From assembly GCA_026707735.1 (NCBI GenBank), contig JAPOWH010000002.1:486621-550620 (forward strand): a stretch of 64,000 nucleotides of DNA, given 5' to 3'. Both the position numbers and the translations under genes were made by a program. Origin of the DNA: Gammaproteobacteria bacterium. Its GTDB lineage: Bacteria > Pseudomonadota > Gammaproteobacteria > Pseudomonadales > Azotimanducaceae. The notes below the pieces were generated by a model. That model was given only the letters and a program-made list of their open reading frames with translations. It made no database searches and was not told where the DNA came from. Positions 1-9,883 of the stretch are shown here, one piece after another; position 1 is the first letter of the stretch, and each line of letters begins with the position of its first letter.

Positions 1-1
1 C

Positions 2-922
2 CTTGCTCTTGAATCGGCTCAGGCGGTTCCGCTGAGCAACGACGAAAAAGTCATGCATGTGATTCCTCAAGAGTATGTCATAGACTGGCAGGATGGCATT
101 CGCGAACCCCGCGGGATGTCGGGCACTCGCATGGACGCCAACGTTCACGTGGTTTGCTGTGCGAAGAACGCAGTGCGCAATGTTACGAAGTGTGTCAGTT
201 TGTGCGGAATCGGCATCAAGGGCATCGTTGTTGAGCCGATTGCATCGGCTTCGGCCGTGCTGGCGGACGATGAACGAGAGCTTGGTGTTTGCCTGCTGGA
301 CATTGGTGGAGGCACGACGGACATTGCTGTCTTCACAGATGGCGCGATCCGTCATACCGAAGTTGTGTCGATGGCGGGAGACTCTGTCACAAAGGACATC
401 GCTATGACGCTGCGCACGCCCGCGCAGCACGCGGAGGAGCTCAAAATTCGCTATGCCTGTGCGCTCCAGGACTTGACGCACGAGGATGAGTCAATTCGGG
501 TGCCTGGGGTAGCGGATCGTCCCGATTCGAATCTCTCGCGACAAACATTGGCCGCGGTTGTGGAATCGCGCTACCGGGAACTGATTGAAATTGTCCGCAA
601 CGCTTTGAAGAACGCGAACATTCCCACCACCAAGCTTGGTTCAGGAGTGGTGCTGACCGGTGGCGCAGCAAACATGGAAGGAGTTGTTGAGCTAGCCGAG
701 GAAGTATTTCACCTTCCAGTATCTCTAGGTCGACCGAGAAACATTTCTGGTCTTGACGAAATACTTCAAAACCCGGCATATGCAACCTGCAGTGGGTTGT
801 TGGCGTTCGCGGAAAGGCAGAAATTGGAGAACCGGTCGGGCAATCAACAAAAGCAAAGTGCAATCCGACGATCCATGAGATCGCTCGGAACTTGGATGCG
901 TAGGACTTACGACAGCATATAG
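2..922 (+). CDS. ftsA: Cell division protein FtsA, 3' part (5' end outside window)
   Basis: FtsA is the actin-like ATPase that ties FtsZ filaments to the inner membrane and recruits later division proteins. The frame is open from base 2, so the true start lies upstream. Visible FtsA signatures are HVIPQEY, the stretch DERELGVCLLDIGGGTTDIA (phosphate-binding loop), the second nucleotide loop VVLTGGAANMEGV, and the C-terminal amphipathic membrane-targeting tail near SLGTWMRRTYDSI. The match to E. coli FtsA is strong along the whole length. It is followed 13 bases later by ftsZ, the usual dcw order. Only the 5' end is missing; nothing looks broken. Confidence 0.97.
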   Translation, partial: LALESAQAVPLSNDEKVMHVIPQEYVIDWQDGIREPRGMSGTRMDANVHVVCCAKNAVRNVTKCVSLCGIGIKGIVVEPIASASAVLADDERELGVCLLDIGGGTTDIAVFTDGAIRHTEVVSMAGDSVTKDIAMTLRTPAQHAEELKIRYACALQDLTHEDESIRVPGVADRPDSNLSRQTLAAVVESRYRELIEIVRNALKNANIPTTKLGSGVVLTGGAANMEGVVELAEEVFHLPVSLGRPRNISGLDEILQNPAYATCSGLLAFAERQKLENRSGNQQKQSAIRRSMRSLGTWMRRTYDSI

Positions 923-935
923 CGAGGATGTAATC

Positions 936-2177
936 ATGGACGAAACTTCAGCAAACGACAAACAATCTTTCGCATACACCATCGCGGATGAATCGGTTGG
1001 ACCGAATGCTAGTGGTGCGAAAATCAAGGTTATTGGCGTCGGTGGCGGCGGGGGCAACGTTATCAACTACATTGCCCAGCAGGGGCTCGATGGAGTCGAG
1101 CTGATTGCTGCCAATACGGATGTTCAGGATCTAAATACGGTCCCCAGCATTGTGGACAAGGTGCAACTTGGCGCGATGCGCACCAGAGGCCTGGGCGCTG
1201 GTATGGACCCGGCAGTGGGTAGCGCTGCCGCGCAGGAAAGTGTTGGCGAAATCGAAGATCGCCTGCGTGGCGCCGACATGCTTTTCCTGATCGCGTGTAT
1301 GGGGGGAGGCACCGGCACGGGCGCGTCTCCTGTAATCGCCGAAATCGCTAGGGAAATGTCCATTCTCACCGTGGCGGTGGTGACCATGCCCTTCAGCAGG
1401 GAGCAAGAGGCGCGCATCCGCATAGCACAGTCTGGGACAAGGGAGCTCCACGGCTGCGTTGACGCACTGATAACAATTCCCAACGACAAGCTGCGGAACA
1501 TCCTGGGAGGCGAAGTTCTGTTCTCGGATGCATACGATCATATCAATGCCTACCTTGCGCAGTCCGTTCGTGGAATCGCCGACATTGTCAACAAGCAGGG
1601 CGTAATGAACCTCGACTTTGCAGATGTAAAGAGCGTGCTTTCGTCCAATGGAAAGGGAGTTACCGTGATCGGCATTGGAACTGCGAACGGTCAGAACCGT
1701 GCAGAAGAGGCAACAATGCAAGCATTGAAGAGTCCACTTCTTGACGAGACTGATCTAACAGGCGCCCGAAATGCTCTCTTCAATATTAGGACCGGCAAGC
1801 TCAAGTTGGTGGAGTACGAAATGGTCTCCGAGATCTTTGATCGACTAATGCAGTCGGGTGGACGAGTGTGGCCGGGAGTCGTTGAGGAATCCGACATGGA
1901 GGAAGATTTCGAGGTTACAGTGTTGGTTACCGGCATCGAGGATGCCTTCGGGCCTTCAAGCGAGGTCGGTTTAGACGTCTCGGATCGTTCAAATTGGGCA
2001 AAGGCTTCAAATACCGGCGGCGCGATGAGTCTCTCCCGTCGCGAAGGATCGACAAACGAGGATGGGGAAGACGAGGGCGTCGTGCGCATGGTCCGTGAAC
2101 GGGGACAGGAAACTGGAATGGGTCGCCGCATCAGTGCGAGCGACATACCTTCGCTCTTCCGAGACCAGGCCGATTGA
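936..2177 (+). CDS. ftsZ: Cell division protein FtsZ
   Basis: This is the tubulin-like GTPase that forms the cytokinetic ring. The 413-residue length is normal. Features seen include an N-terminal glycine loop GVGGGGGNVI, the tubulin signature GGGTGTGASPVIAEIA, the conserved region with DFADVKSVLS, and a C-terminal peptide SDIPSLFRDQAD that corresponds to the FtsA/ZipA-binding tail (E. coli DIPAFLRKQAD). A linker of about 60 charged residues separates the core from that tail. The ATG has a GAGGA-like ribosome site just upstream. It is the last division gene here; lpxC follows after 157 bases. Confidence 0.98.
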   Translation: MDETSANDKQSFAYTIADESVGPNASGAKIKVIGVGGGGGNVINYIAQQGLDGVELIAANTDVQDLNTVPSIVDKVQLGAMRTRGLGAGMDPAVGSAAAQESVGEIEDRLRGADMLFLIACMGGGTGTGASPVIAEIAREMSILTVAVVTMPFSREQEARIRIAQSGTRELHGCVDALITIPNDKLRNILGGEVLFSDAYDHINAYLAQSVRGIADIVNKQGVMNLDFADVKSVLSSNGKGVTVIGIGTANGQNRAEEATMQALKSPLLDETDLTGARNALFNIRTGKLKLVEYEMVSEIFDRLMQSGGRVWPGVVEESDMEEDFEVTVLVTGIEDAFGPSSEVGLDVSDRSNWAKASNTGGAMSLSRREGSTNEDGEDEGVVRMVRERGQETGMGRRISASDIPSLFRDQAD

Positions 2178-2334
2178 TGCTTGGATCCCGAAACAAATTG
2201 AAGCAAATATACGCGCTAGAAGCTGGAGATTGGTGCCGCGGAGCTCGGGATAGCCGGTCAGTTCTCGTTGAGCTAGTTGGTCCGATGCGTCTAGCCAGTC
2301 TGTTGAATTTGCACAGCAAAAAGGGTTGCTATAG

Positions 2335-3288
2335 ATGATTTTTCAACACACGTTGCGCAACGCGATACATGCCAGCGGCATCGGATTGCACACAGGTCGT
2401 AGCGTTCGCTTGTCCATACGCCCAGCCCCTCCCAATCATGGCATTTGCTTCGTGCGAACCGATTTAGACCCGCACATAACGATTCCAGCAGATGTCGAGC
2501 ATGTAGTCGACTCCACACTGGCCACGACTATAGGCGTGCACGAAGTCACGCTGTCAACAATAGAGCACCTTATGGCGGCCTTTGCGGGATTTGGTGTCGA
2601 CAATGCGTTGGTAGAGGTCAACGCGCCGGAGATACCCATTATGGATGGCAGCGCCGCGCCATTCGTGTTTCTTCTGCAGTCCGCTGGTCTGGCAAAGCAG
2701 GATGTGCCCAAAAAGTTCTTGAAGATTCGCAAGAAGGTTAAAGTTGTGGATGCTCGCAACCACGTACACGCCGAGCTGCAGCCCAGCGATGATTTCCGCA
2801 TTGAGTTTCGAATCGAGTACGAGCACCCTGTTTTTTGGCGTCATGCAGACCATGCAGTGGTCGAGTTCTCCAAGACCACTTTCATCAAGGAGGTAAGTCG
2901 GGCTCGTACCTTTGGATTTCTTGCGGACTATGAAAGATTGAAGTCTCGGAACCTAGCATTAGGTGGCAGTTTGGACAACACGCTTGTGGTTGGAGACGCG
3001 GCGATACTGAATGAGGGCAAGCTGCGTCTCAAGGACGAATTTGTCAAGCACAAGATTCTAGATGCGGTAGGCGACCTCTATTTGCTGGGCCACAACCTCA
3101 TAGGTACTTTTGTGGGGCAGAGATCGGGACATACAACGAACTACGAGCTCGTTAAAGCGCTTGGTAGTACCCCCAATGCATTCGAGTACGTCACATTCAA
3201 TGACCCAGCTGAACTGCCTAGCGGGTACAGCGGTCAGTACGACGATGTGGTCGAGACCGTGCCGGAAAGCGTGGCTGTAGCTGTATAG
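2335..3288 (+). CDS. lpxC: UDP-3-O-acyl-N-acetylglucosamine deacetylase LpxC
   Basis: LpxC is the zinc deacetylase that makes the committed step of lipid A synthesis, so the organism is expected to have an LPS-type outer membrane. The 317-residue length fits the family. Zinc ligands are visible as His78 (in EHLMAA), His239 and Asp243 (in HKILDAVGD), and the general acid His266 sits in GQRSGHTTNYELV. The N-terminal motif HASGIGLHTG is also typical. Position directly after ftsZ matches enteric and pseudomonad chromosomes. In those organisms enzyme level is controlled by proteolysis; nothing in this sequence tests that. Confidence 0.98.
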   Translation: MIFQHTLRNAIHASGIGLHTGRSVRLSIRPAPPNHGICFVRTDLDPHITIPADVEHVVDSTLATTIGVHEVTLSTIEHLMAAFAGFGVDNALVEVNAPEIPIMDGSAAPFVFLLQSAGLAKQDVPKKFLKIRKKVKVVDARNHVHAELQPSDDFRIEFRIEYEHPVFWRHADHAVVEFSKTTFIKEVSRARTFGFLADYERLKSRNLALGGSLDNTLVVGDAAILNEGKLRLKDEFVKHKILDAVGDLYLLGHNLIGTFVGQRSGHTTNYELVKALGSTPNAFEYVTFNDPAELPSGYSGQYDDVVETVPESVAVAV

Positions 3289-3401
3289 CAAAGTTGGGCA
3301 CTTAGACGTATCGCAACTCTCCCACTCGTAAGTTTGTGTAGAGAGTCAAACACTGTAGCCTTGACGCTCGAGAGTAGGAGAATAGCTTAAATTTGCTCGA
3401 A

Positions 3402-3743
3402 CTAGGCGCGAATTTGGCTGCTTACGCTAGCGGCAACAGTGGCGTTCGTAACAAAGATGATGTCTTGAACTAGTGCAAACCTCTGAATTTGCTGCAAATT
3501 CGCGAGCAATGCTTTTTTGCGGAATCGCAGCCTGCTAGCCCACGCTGCCGAATCAGCCATCAGCACGACGACCGTTCCCTTCACTGAAGCCCCAACGCAG
3601 TGTGGTGCTTCATTGGCAGGCAGCACGGACTGGACGATCTTGGTTGTATCAGAGTCATACTCAATCTGACTCATGAGCTTGGAGAGACGACCCCTTCGTC
3701 TGGCACTTGGCCTTAATACATCTCTCAATCGAACTATAGACAC
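3402..3743 (-). CDS. DUF721 family protein (DciA-like)
   Basis: A 113-residue protein of the DUF721 group, whose better known members (DciA) help load the replicative helicase DnaB in bacteria lacking DnaC. The core VVVLMADSAAWASRLRFRKK resembles the DUF721 domain, where a hydrophobic strand is followed by a W-x-x-x-L/R helix. It lies on the opposite strand between lpxC and secA, convergent with lpxC and divergent from secA, exactly where pseudomonads carry their DUF721 gene. Assignment to the family is fairly secure from motif and position. Its role as a helicase loader is inferred from the family only. Confidence 0.75.
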   Translation of the reverse strand: MSIVRLRDVLRPSARRRGRLSKLMSQIEYDSDTTKIVQSVLPANEAPHCVGASVKGTVVVLMADSAAWASRLRFRKKALLANLQQIQRFALVQDIIFVTNATVAASVSSQIRA

Positions 3744-3844
3744 GGCAATTCTTGAACGATTTCGGCTTTCAGATGGTCAATAAGAACACAATGCAAGTGA
3801 TTGCGCCAAAGTAGAATATAGCCGTTGGCACCTGTTCCAATTAT

Positions 3845-6580
3845 ATGCTTGACAATGTATTGAAGTCGGTATTTGGAAGTCGCAACTCCCGTGAGCTAAA
3901 GCGCATGGGAGAGATTGTTAGACAGATTAACTCGCTTTCTGACTCGGCTAGCGAACTCTCCGACGAGCAACTCTCTCGCAAGACCCATGAATTCAAGGAC
4001 AGATTGGGGCGGGGCGAGACAATTGAGCGCCTTCTTCCAGAGGTGTTCTCTGTGGTACGGGAAGCTGCTGACCGAGCAAACAATACTCGTCCTTTTGATG
4101 TCCAGCTCATCGGGGGAATTGCCCTTCATGACGGCAAGATTGCCGAGATGCGCACGGGTGAGGGCAAGACCCTTGTGGCAACCCTACCGGCGTACCTCAA
4201 CGCGCTCTCCGGAGGTAGCGTACACATCGTGACCGTCAATGATTATCTTGCGCGTCGCGATGCTGAGTGGATGGGTCCGATATATCGTGCCCTGGGTGCA
4301 AGCGTAGGAGTGATTCAATCGAGGCAAGCCCAAGAGGAAAAGCGAATTGCCTATGCAGCGGATGTGACCTACGGCACCAACAATGAATTTGGATTCGACT
4401 TTTTGCGCGACAACATGGCGATTCGTGCGCAGGATCGGTTCCAACGCGGGCTGGACTTTGCCATTGTGGACGAAGTCGACTCAATTCTTATCGACGAAGC
4501 ACGAACACCTTTGATAATTTCCGGTCCGGCTGACGAGAACACCGAGCTGTACAAGCAAGTCAACAGAATTGCACCCAGGCTTGAACAGCAGGAAATGGTC
4601 GAGGACGCACTACCAGCCGTTTTGGGCGGTGAAACTCGTGAGGATACTGGCGACTTTTACATAGACGAGAAGAACCGATCTGTCGAGCTCACCGAGCGCG
4701 GCCATCACCGAGTCGAAGAACATCTGATAAAGGCTGGTCTGCTTGCGGAAGGAGACAGCCTCTATTCATCCACCAATCTAGCGCTTCTACATCACGTGAA
4801 CGTGGCTCTGAAGGCACACTTCCTCTTTAAGAGAGACGTGGAGTACATGGTTCAAAACGGCGAAGTAGTCATTATTGACGAGCATACTGGTCGAGCCATG
4901 CCAGGCCGCCGATGGTCAGAAGGAATCCATCAGGCGGTTGAGGCAAAGGAAGGTGTTGCCATTCGCCAAGAAACTCAAACGCTTGCTTCGATTACGTTTC
5001 AAAACTACTTCAGAATGTACACAACTCTTTCAGGTATGACAGGTACCGCGGACACTGAAGCGTTTGAATTCAAGCAGATCTACGATTTGGAAGTCGTCGT
5101 CATTCCAACGCACTTGGAGATGATTCGAGACGACCGCAACGATCTGATCTACATGACCTTGGACGAGAAGTATGACGCGATCGTAGAAGACATTCGAGGG
5201 TGTATGGAGTCGTCTCAGCCGGTCTTGGTTGGCACAACGTCCATCGATTCGTCGGAAAGGCTTTCTCGCGAACTCAAAAAGCACAAGATCGACCATAGTG
5301 TCCTAAATGCAAAGCAACACGAGCGTGAAGCAGATATCGTGGCGCAGGCTGGCAGACCGGGTAAGGTGACGATCGCTACGAATATGGCTGGTAGAGGAAC
5401 CGACATCGTACTTGGCGGAAACTTCAATTCTGAAATAGCAGCGTTGGGCGAAGATCCAGACCAACAAAAGATGTCTGGGATTATGGACGACTGGCAGCAG
5501 CGGCACAACACAGTCGTGGAAGCTGGCGGCTTGCACATTATTGGCACGGAGCGGCACGAATCGAGAAGAATTGACAATCAGTTGCGAGGTCGGTCTGGAC
5601 GACAGGGGGACCCAGGTTCTTCGCGGTTCTATCTGTCGATGGAAGACGACCTCATGCGGCTTTTTGCGTCCGAACGTTGGAACAACATGATCCAATCGCT
5701 TGGATTGCAGCGAGGGGAAGCGATTGAAGCAAAGATGGTGAATAACGCCATCGAGCGGGCCCAACGCCGGGTTGAAGGCCGCAACTTCGATCTGAGAAAG
5801 AACTTGCTTGAATTCGACGATGTCGCGAACGATCAGCGACAGGTGATTTACACACAGCGCAACGAGCTATTGGATGTTGGGGACATGTCTGACACCATCA
5901 ATCAAATGCGTTCGGATGTCATTGGTGACGTTGTTGCAGGCTATGTCCCACCGAATTCAGTAATTGACGAGGGAGACCTCTCAACGTTGGAGAAGGTACT
6001 CGCCTCCGAATTTGGCGCAAATGTTCCGATAGGTAAATGGTTGAGTGACCGAAGCGTCGCGGATGCGTCAGACATTGACAGCAAGATCGTTGAAGAAATT
6101 AGTGCTTCCTATAGTGCGAAAAGGGACCGGTGGGAGTCGATCGGCATTGATGCTGTTTCGTTGGAAAAGCAAGTCATGTTGTCCATACTGGATCAAAAGT
6201 GGAAGCAGCATCTACAGGCAATGGAACATTTGCGTCAAGGTATCCACTTGCGTGGCTACGCACAGAAGCAGCCCAAGCAGGAATACAAGCGTGAATCCTT
6301 TTTGTTGTTTCAGGACATGCTGGCGAACATACAGCATGACATGGTTCGCATGCTCTGTCGCATGGAAGTGCAGCAAGATACGGACAGGCGTGACGAAGAA
6401 CTGCGCAAACGTCGCGAAGAACTGCGGCGCATGCAGTATTCGGGGTCCGAGGCGAATGGCGAACGAGATTCTGCATCGCCGAAGACATTTCGTCGCGAAA
6501 AACCGAAAGTTGGTCGCAACGAACCCTGTCCATGCGGTTCCGGCAAGAAATACAAGCTTTGTCATGGCCGGTCTAGCTAG
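3845..6580 (+). CDS. secA: Preprotein translocase ATPase SecA
   Basis: SecA is the motor ATPase that pushes unfolded preproteins through SecYEG. The 911-residue length is normal. Seen are the Walker A region [11 protein letters not shown], the DEAD-type Walker [16 protein letters not shown], the motif [10 protein letters not shown], the arginine-rich [13 protein letters not shown], and a C-terminal SEC-C zinc motif [19 protein letters not shown], which binds SecB and lipids in proteobacteria. No secM-like arrest gene precedes it; the 101-base gap to the divergent DUF721 gene must carry its promoter. argJ follows 35 bases later, as in pseudomonads. Confidence 0.98.
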   Translation: MLDNVLKSVFGSRNSRELKRMGEIVRQINSLSDSASELSDEQLSRKTHEFKDRLGRGETIERLLPEVFSVVREAADRANNTRPFDVQLIGGIALHDGKIAEMRTGEGKTLVATLPAYLNALSGGSVHIVTVNDYLARRDAEWMGPIYRALGASVGVIQSRQAQEEKRIAYAADVTYGTNNEFGFDFLRDNMAIRAQDRFQRGLDFAIVDEVDSILIDEARTPLIISGPADENTELYKQVNRIAPRLEQQEMVEDALPAVLGGETREDTGDFYIDEKNRSVELTERGHHRVEEHLIKAGLLAEGDSLYSSTNLALLHHVNVALKAHFLFKRDVEYMVQNGEVVIIDEHTGRAMPGRRWSEGIHQAVEAKEGVAIRQETQTLASITFQNYFRMYTTLSGMTGTADTEAFEFKQIYDLEVVVIPTHLEMIRDDRNDLIYMTLDEKYDAIVEDIRGCMESSQPVLVGTTSIDSSERLSRELKKHKIDHSVLNAKQHEREADIVAQAGRPGKVTIATNMAGRGTDIVLGGNFNSEIAALGEDPDQQKMSGIMDDWQQRHNTVVEAGGLHIIGTERHESRRIDNQLRGRSGRQGDPGSSRFYLSMEDDLMRLFASERWNNMIQSLGLQRGEAIEAKMVNNAIERAQRRVEGRNFDLRKNLLEFDDVANDQRQVIYTQRNELLDVGDMSDTINQMRSDVIGDVVAGYVPPNSVIDEGDLSTLEKVLASEFGANVPIGKWLSDRSVADASDIDSKIVEEISASYSAKRDRWESIGIDAVSLEKQVMLSILDQKWKQHLQAMEHLRQGIHLRGYAQKQPKQEYKRESFLLFQDMLANIQHDMVRMLCRMEVQQDTDRRDEELRKRREELRRMQYSGSEANGERDSASPKTFRREKPKVGRNEPCPCGSGKKYKLCHGRSS

Positions 6581-6615
6581 AAGCTAGCCCAGTCTCAATA
6601 CACCACCCACTCTTC

Positions 6616-7830
6616 ATGACGGTAAATCTTCCTCCTACGATGCCGTTGCGTCCGATTGATGGCATCCGAGTCGGTACCGCGATTGCCCATATCCGATACA
6701 AGGATCGACCTGATCTTGCAGTTTTTCTTTGCGATGAAGGATCAGTTGTGGGCGGCGTGTTCACGCAGAATCGATTCAAGGCAGCTCCGGTCTTGCTTTC
6801 CCAATCACGCCTGGGCAATGTTCGTGGTGTTGTCGTCAATAGTGGCAACGCCAATGCCGCGACAGGTGATCGCGGATTTAACGACGCACGCGCTAGTAGT
6901 CACCATTTGGCTGACTTGATCGGCTGTTATGAGTCTCAAGTATTGCCGTGCAGCACGGGCGTCATTGGTGAGTTCCTACCCATAGACCGAATGCGCGACG
7001 GCATTGACCGTGCTTATTCGTGCGCCAAGCCCGATGGTTGGAACGAAGCTGCGCAAGCCATTTTGACAACGGATACGGCTCCCAAGGGCCTGTCAGCTTC
7101 GTTTAGGGTGGGCACCCACGAGGCGCACGCGACGGGGATAGTAAAGGGGTCAGGAATGGTTCGCCCAGACATGGCGACGTTGCTCGCCTTTGTTGCGACC
7201 GACGTTCGAATGTCTGGGGGAGTTGCGAAGAAGTTGGCATGGGACTTGGCGGAGAGGAGCTTCAATCGGTTGACCATAGATGGCGACACATCGACAAATG
7301 ATTCATTCCTGTTGATTGCAACTGGTCGAAGTGCTGCGCCTGCCATTGAACACGAAGAAGGGGATCGATACGAGCAAGTGCTGGAGGGCATAACGCCCGT
7401 AGTGCGGGAATTGGCAATCCGTACCGTTCGAGATGGAGAAGGCGCAACTAAGTTCATCACAATCAAGGTGGCAGGAGGAAGAACCGAGAGAGAGTGTCTG
7501 CAAGTGGCCTACACGATAGCTCACTCCCCATTGATCAAAACTGCAGCTTTCGCCGGTGACCCGAATTGGGGTCGCTTTTGCATGGCGATTGGTCGTGCAG
7601 GAATCGACGACTTGGATGTGTCTAGGGTTTCACTAGACATTGATGACGTGGCAATCGCAAGAAATGGACTTGTCGCAGAAAACTACTGTGAGGAGTCGGC
7701 GGCGCAAGAGATGTCTGAGCCTGAGTTCGTCGTATTGGTTGATTTGGGAAGGGGGTCGGCAAATACAGAGATATGGACGTCCGATTTGTCGTACGACTAC
7801 GTAAAGATCAACGCTGAGTACAGAACCTAG
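6616..7830 (+). CDS. argJ: Bifunctional ornithine acetyltransferase / N-acetylglutamate synthase ArgJ
   Basis: ArgJ recycles the acetyl group from N-acetylornithine to glutamate in arginine synthesis; many members also acetylate glutamate with acetyl-CoA. It is a self-cleaving Ntn-type enzyme. The cleavage site is seen as RPDMATLLAF, with Thr188 as the likely nucleophile of the beta chain, preceded by the KGSGM oxyanion region. The C-terminal part shows GDPNWGRF, another family hallmark. The 404-residue length is typical. It follows secA on the same strand and meets yacG tail to tail. Confidence 0.96.
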   Translation: MTVNLPPTMPLRPIDGIRVGTAIAHIRYKDRPDLAVFLCDEGSVVGGVFTQNRFKAAPVLLSQSRLGNVRGVVVNSGNANAATGDRGFNDARASSHHLADLIGCYESQVLPCSTGVIGEFLPIDRMRDGIDRAYSCAKPDGWNEAAQAILTTDTAPKGLSASFRVGTHEAHATGIVKGSGMVRPDMATLLAFVATDVRMSGGVAKKLAWDLAERSFNRLTIDGDTSTNDSFLLIATGRSAAPAIEHEEGDRYEQVLEGITPVVRELAIRTVRDGEGATKFITIKVAGGRTERECLQVAYTIAHSPLIKTAAFAGDPNWGRFCMAIGRAGIDDLDVSRVSLDIDDVAIARNGLVAENYCEESAAQEMSEPEFVVLVDLGRGSANTEIWTSDLSYDYVKINAEYRT

Positions 7831-7875
7831 ACTTAGCGACCCTTCCACTCAATTCGGGAGAACCCCTTGCGTCCG

Positions 7876-8097
7876 TTAGCCCCCGTTTTCTGAGTAGAGA
7901 GTAGGATCCAATTCGTTGCCACCTCGCGGGATGGATCGCCGCTCTTCCACCCATTCGCCTAGATCTATGAGCTTGCAGCGCTCAGAACAAAAAGGCCTAT
8001 AGCAGTTTGCTGTGGACCAAATCACTGTTCGCTCGCATGTCGGACAAGCCGCCGTACCTTGTTTCTTATTTCTTGGGTTGGCTTTGCCTGTGTTCAT
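7876..8097 (-). CDS. yacG: DNA gyrase inhibitor YacG (zinc-binding)
   Basis: A 73-residue zinc protein. In E. coli YacG binds GyrB and blocks DNA binding by gyrase. The family's exact zinc spacing C-x2-C-x15-C-x3-C is seen (CPTC ... CSERC), followed by the signature [14 protein letters not shown] chose the ATG at 8097; a GTG 39 bases further upstream (8136) would add 13 residues with no family similarity. It is the last gene of a minus-strand pilD-coaE-yacG run, the order seen in enteric and pseudomonad genomes. Confidence 0.93.
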   Translation of the reverse strand: MNTGKANPRNKKQGTAACPTCERTVIWSTANCYRPFCSERCKLIDLGEWVEERRSIPRGGNELDPTLYSENGG

Positions 8098-8178
8098 GGG
8101 ACTTGACTTGGTATTCCGTGCGAAAAACTGACACACGGGTGAACAGGGAATCTACGCCGGAATTATGGTGCAAGAAGG

Positions 8179-8781
8179 CTAAGTTTGTCCAGCCAGACAC
8201 AAATAGCGTTGGTGCAAAGTTCTTGTCTTTGAAGTGAGTTCGTCTAGTCCACCGTCATTCACGATGACGTCGTCGGCGATGGAGAGGCGCGACTCGCGAT
8301 CAATTTGCGAAGCAACTATCGCTTCAGCTTGCTTCCGAGACACGTTGTCGCGAGCCATAGTTCGCTCAATTTGAACATTTACTGGGGCATCGACGACCAA
8401 AACAAGATCGTATGGATCGTGTCGCGAACGGAGTAGCGGGTTCACGACAATCACATACGACGACGTAGCCATCGCAATCATTTCGATAGTACGTTTGCCA
8501 ACCAGTGGATGTAGCAATCGCTCGAGCCAGCGACGTTCTCTGGAGTCATCGAATATCCTTCTGCGCAGCGACGCACGATTGAGAGTGCCATCATCGTGCA
8601 ATACGGCACTTCCAAAGTGATCGGCAATCCTCTCAAGTGCTGCCGTACCGGGCTCAACGATTTCGCGCGATATCAGATCTTGTTCAACGATGTGCACACC
8701 CAATCGCGCAAACTTGCTGGCGACAAGACTCTTGCCGCTAGCAATGCCTCCCGTAAGTACGATAGTCAGCTTTTTGGACAT
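8179..8781 (-). CDS. coaE: Dephospho-CoA kinase
   Basis: CoaE phosphorylates the 3' hydroxyl of the ribose in dephospho-CoA, the last step of coenzyme A synthesis. The P-loop LTGGIASGKS is at residues 9-18, followed by the substrate-binding VEQDLISREIVEPG and the LID-like segment RTMARDNVSRKQAEAIVASQ. The PLL motif (residues NPLLRSR) replaces the common PLLFE, a mild divergence. The 200-residue length is normal. It sits between yacG and the prepilin peptidase gene, as in most gammaproteobacteria. Confidence 0.95.
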   Translation of the reverse strand: MSKKLTIVLTGGIASGKSLVASKFARLGVHIVEQDLISREIVEPGTAALERIADHFGSAVLHDDGTLNRASLRRRIFDDSRERRWLERLLHPLVGKRTIEMIAMATSSYVIVVNPLLRSRHDPYDLVLVVDAPVNVQIERTMARDNVSRKQAEAIVASQIDRESRLSIADDVIVNDGGLDELTSKTRTLHQRYLCLAGQT

Positions 8782-8838
8782 TTTGCTACTACTTTGCCTG
8801 AAACTCTTGTTAATGCCAGATCGATGTCAGCAGCACAG

Positions 8839-9687
8839 CTAGAAGCGTAGAAATATCAGGTTGTACAGTTGTTCATGCAACAAAATGACGATTATTGCAG
8901 CTATCGCGAGAAAGGGACCGAAACGTATACCTTCGTCTCTTGAATAGCGGCCACGGAGAAGTTCGCTGACACCATAGAGCATGCCTAACGCGAACGCCAT
9001 CACAACCACATAGGGCAACAGTTGCCATCCAACCCACGCCCCAATTGCTGAATGCAGCTTGAAGTCTCCCTCACCCATGGCATCCCTGCCACGGATCAGT
9101 CGAAATGCATGATTTAGCAACCAAAAGGAGAGGTATCCTGCGATTGCGCCAATGACAGCTGACCCAATGGGAGCAACAAAGCGCGAAGAAGGAATTAGAA
9201 CTGAAGCTAGAAGGCCAAGGAATAACAGCGGGTAGGTAAGCTCATTAGGGAGAGTTCCTTGCTCCCAGTCAATCATAGACAAAACGATCAAGATGGCAAT
9301 GCCGCCTATTAGCAGCCCGGCCTCAAGCGAAATTCCATTGAGAGCTACAACTAAGACAACCAAGAGAAAAGTTGCGAGTTCGACGAACGGATAGCGAATG
9401 GAAATCGGTTGTTGACAGTCTGCACACTTGCCGCGTAATGCCAACCAACTGACTACCGGAATGAGGTTCGCAATACGAATCTGCGTCTGACAGCTTGGGC
9501 AGTGTGAACGAGGAAAAAAGAGATTCAGTGGACTTGGTACTGACGGCTCAATGCTTAAGAGATCGTAGGCTTCGACTCGTAGCTTTCTGCTTGCCATCAA
9601 GGGAATTCGCGAGATAAGTACGTTCAGCAAACTTCCAAGCGCAAGCCCAAAGAAACCGGCCACTCCTAACAAGAACCAATAATCCAC
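8839..9687 (-). CDS. pilD: Type IV prepilin peptidase / N-methyltransferase (PilD type, A24)
   Basis: This inner-membrane enzyme cleaves the leader of type IV pilins and type II secretion pseudopilins and methylates the new N terminus. It has the cytoplasmic zinc loop with two CxxC pairs (CPSC and CADC), the aspartyl protease motif GEGDFKL, and an IDWEQGTLPNE segment holding the first catalytic Asp, along with about seven hydrophobic segments. The start is a GTG at 9687 without a strong ribosome site. Oddly, no pilB, pilC or pilin gene accompanies it: the next upstream gene is a tRNA. Its substrates must be encoded elsewhere. Confidence 0.94.
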   Translation of the reverse strand: MDYWFLLGVAGFFGLALGSLLNVLISRIPLMASRKLRVEAYDLLSIEPSVPSPLNLFFPRSHCPSCQTQIRIANLIPVVSWLALRGKCADCQQPISIRYPFVELATFLLVVLVVALNGISLEAGLLIGGIAILIVLSMIDWEQGTLPNELTYPLLFLGLLASVLIPSSRFVAPIGSAVIGAIAGYLSFWLLNHAFRLIRGRDAMGEGDFKLHSAIGAWVGWQLLPYVVVMAFALGMLYGVSELLRGRYSRDEGIRFGPFLAIAAIIVILLHEQLYNLIFLRF

Positions 9688-9785
9688 AGTCAGTTGATCC
9701 GTTTTGTTGAGAGTATATTTGGCATGGCAAGACTCAATACGTGATTAGATGCATCTGAAGTGCGACGGGACACAGGAGCCAACGA

Positions 9786-9791
9786 TATAAT
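9786..9791 (+). promoter_or_regulatory. Putative -10 element of the tRNA-Thr promoter
   Basis: A perfect TATAAT hexamer lies 15 bases before the mature tRNA 5' end, which would give a short leader. The expected -35 position (about 9763-9768) is a poor match to TTGACA, so this rests on the -10 alone. Confidence 0.4.
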
Positions 9792-9806
9792 TTTGCCCCC
9801 AAAGTC

Positions 9807-9883
9807 GCCGGAATAGCTCAGTTAGGCAGAGCGACTGATTCGTAATCAGTAGGTCCGCAGTTCGAATCTGCGTTCCGGCACCA
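9807..9883 (+). tRNA. tRNA-Thr (anticodon CGT)
   Basis: A complete cloverleaf can be folded by hand. The acceptor stem is GCCGGAA (9807-9813) with TTCCGGC (9873-9879). The D arm is GCTC/GAGC. The anticodon stem ACTGA/TCAGT closes the loop TTCGTAA with anticodon CGT, reading ACG. The T arm is CGCAG/CTGCG with loop TTCGAAT. Discriminator A and an encoded CCA follow. The same tRNA stands between pilA and nadC in Pseudomonas aeruginosa, and here it still stands between pilD and nadC. Confidence 0.97.

Noticed and set aside
441..863. Long open frames antisense to ftsA, ftsZ, secA and many other genes
   Set aside because: They are shadows of strong plus-strand genes with well-known motifs and have no independent protein signatures.
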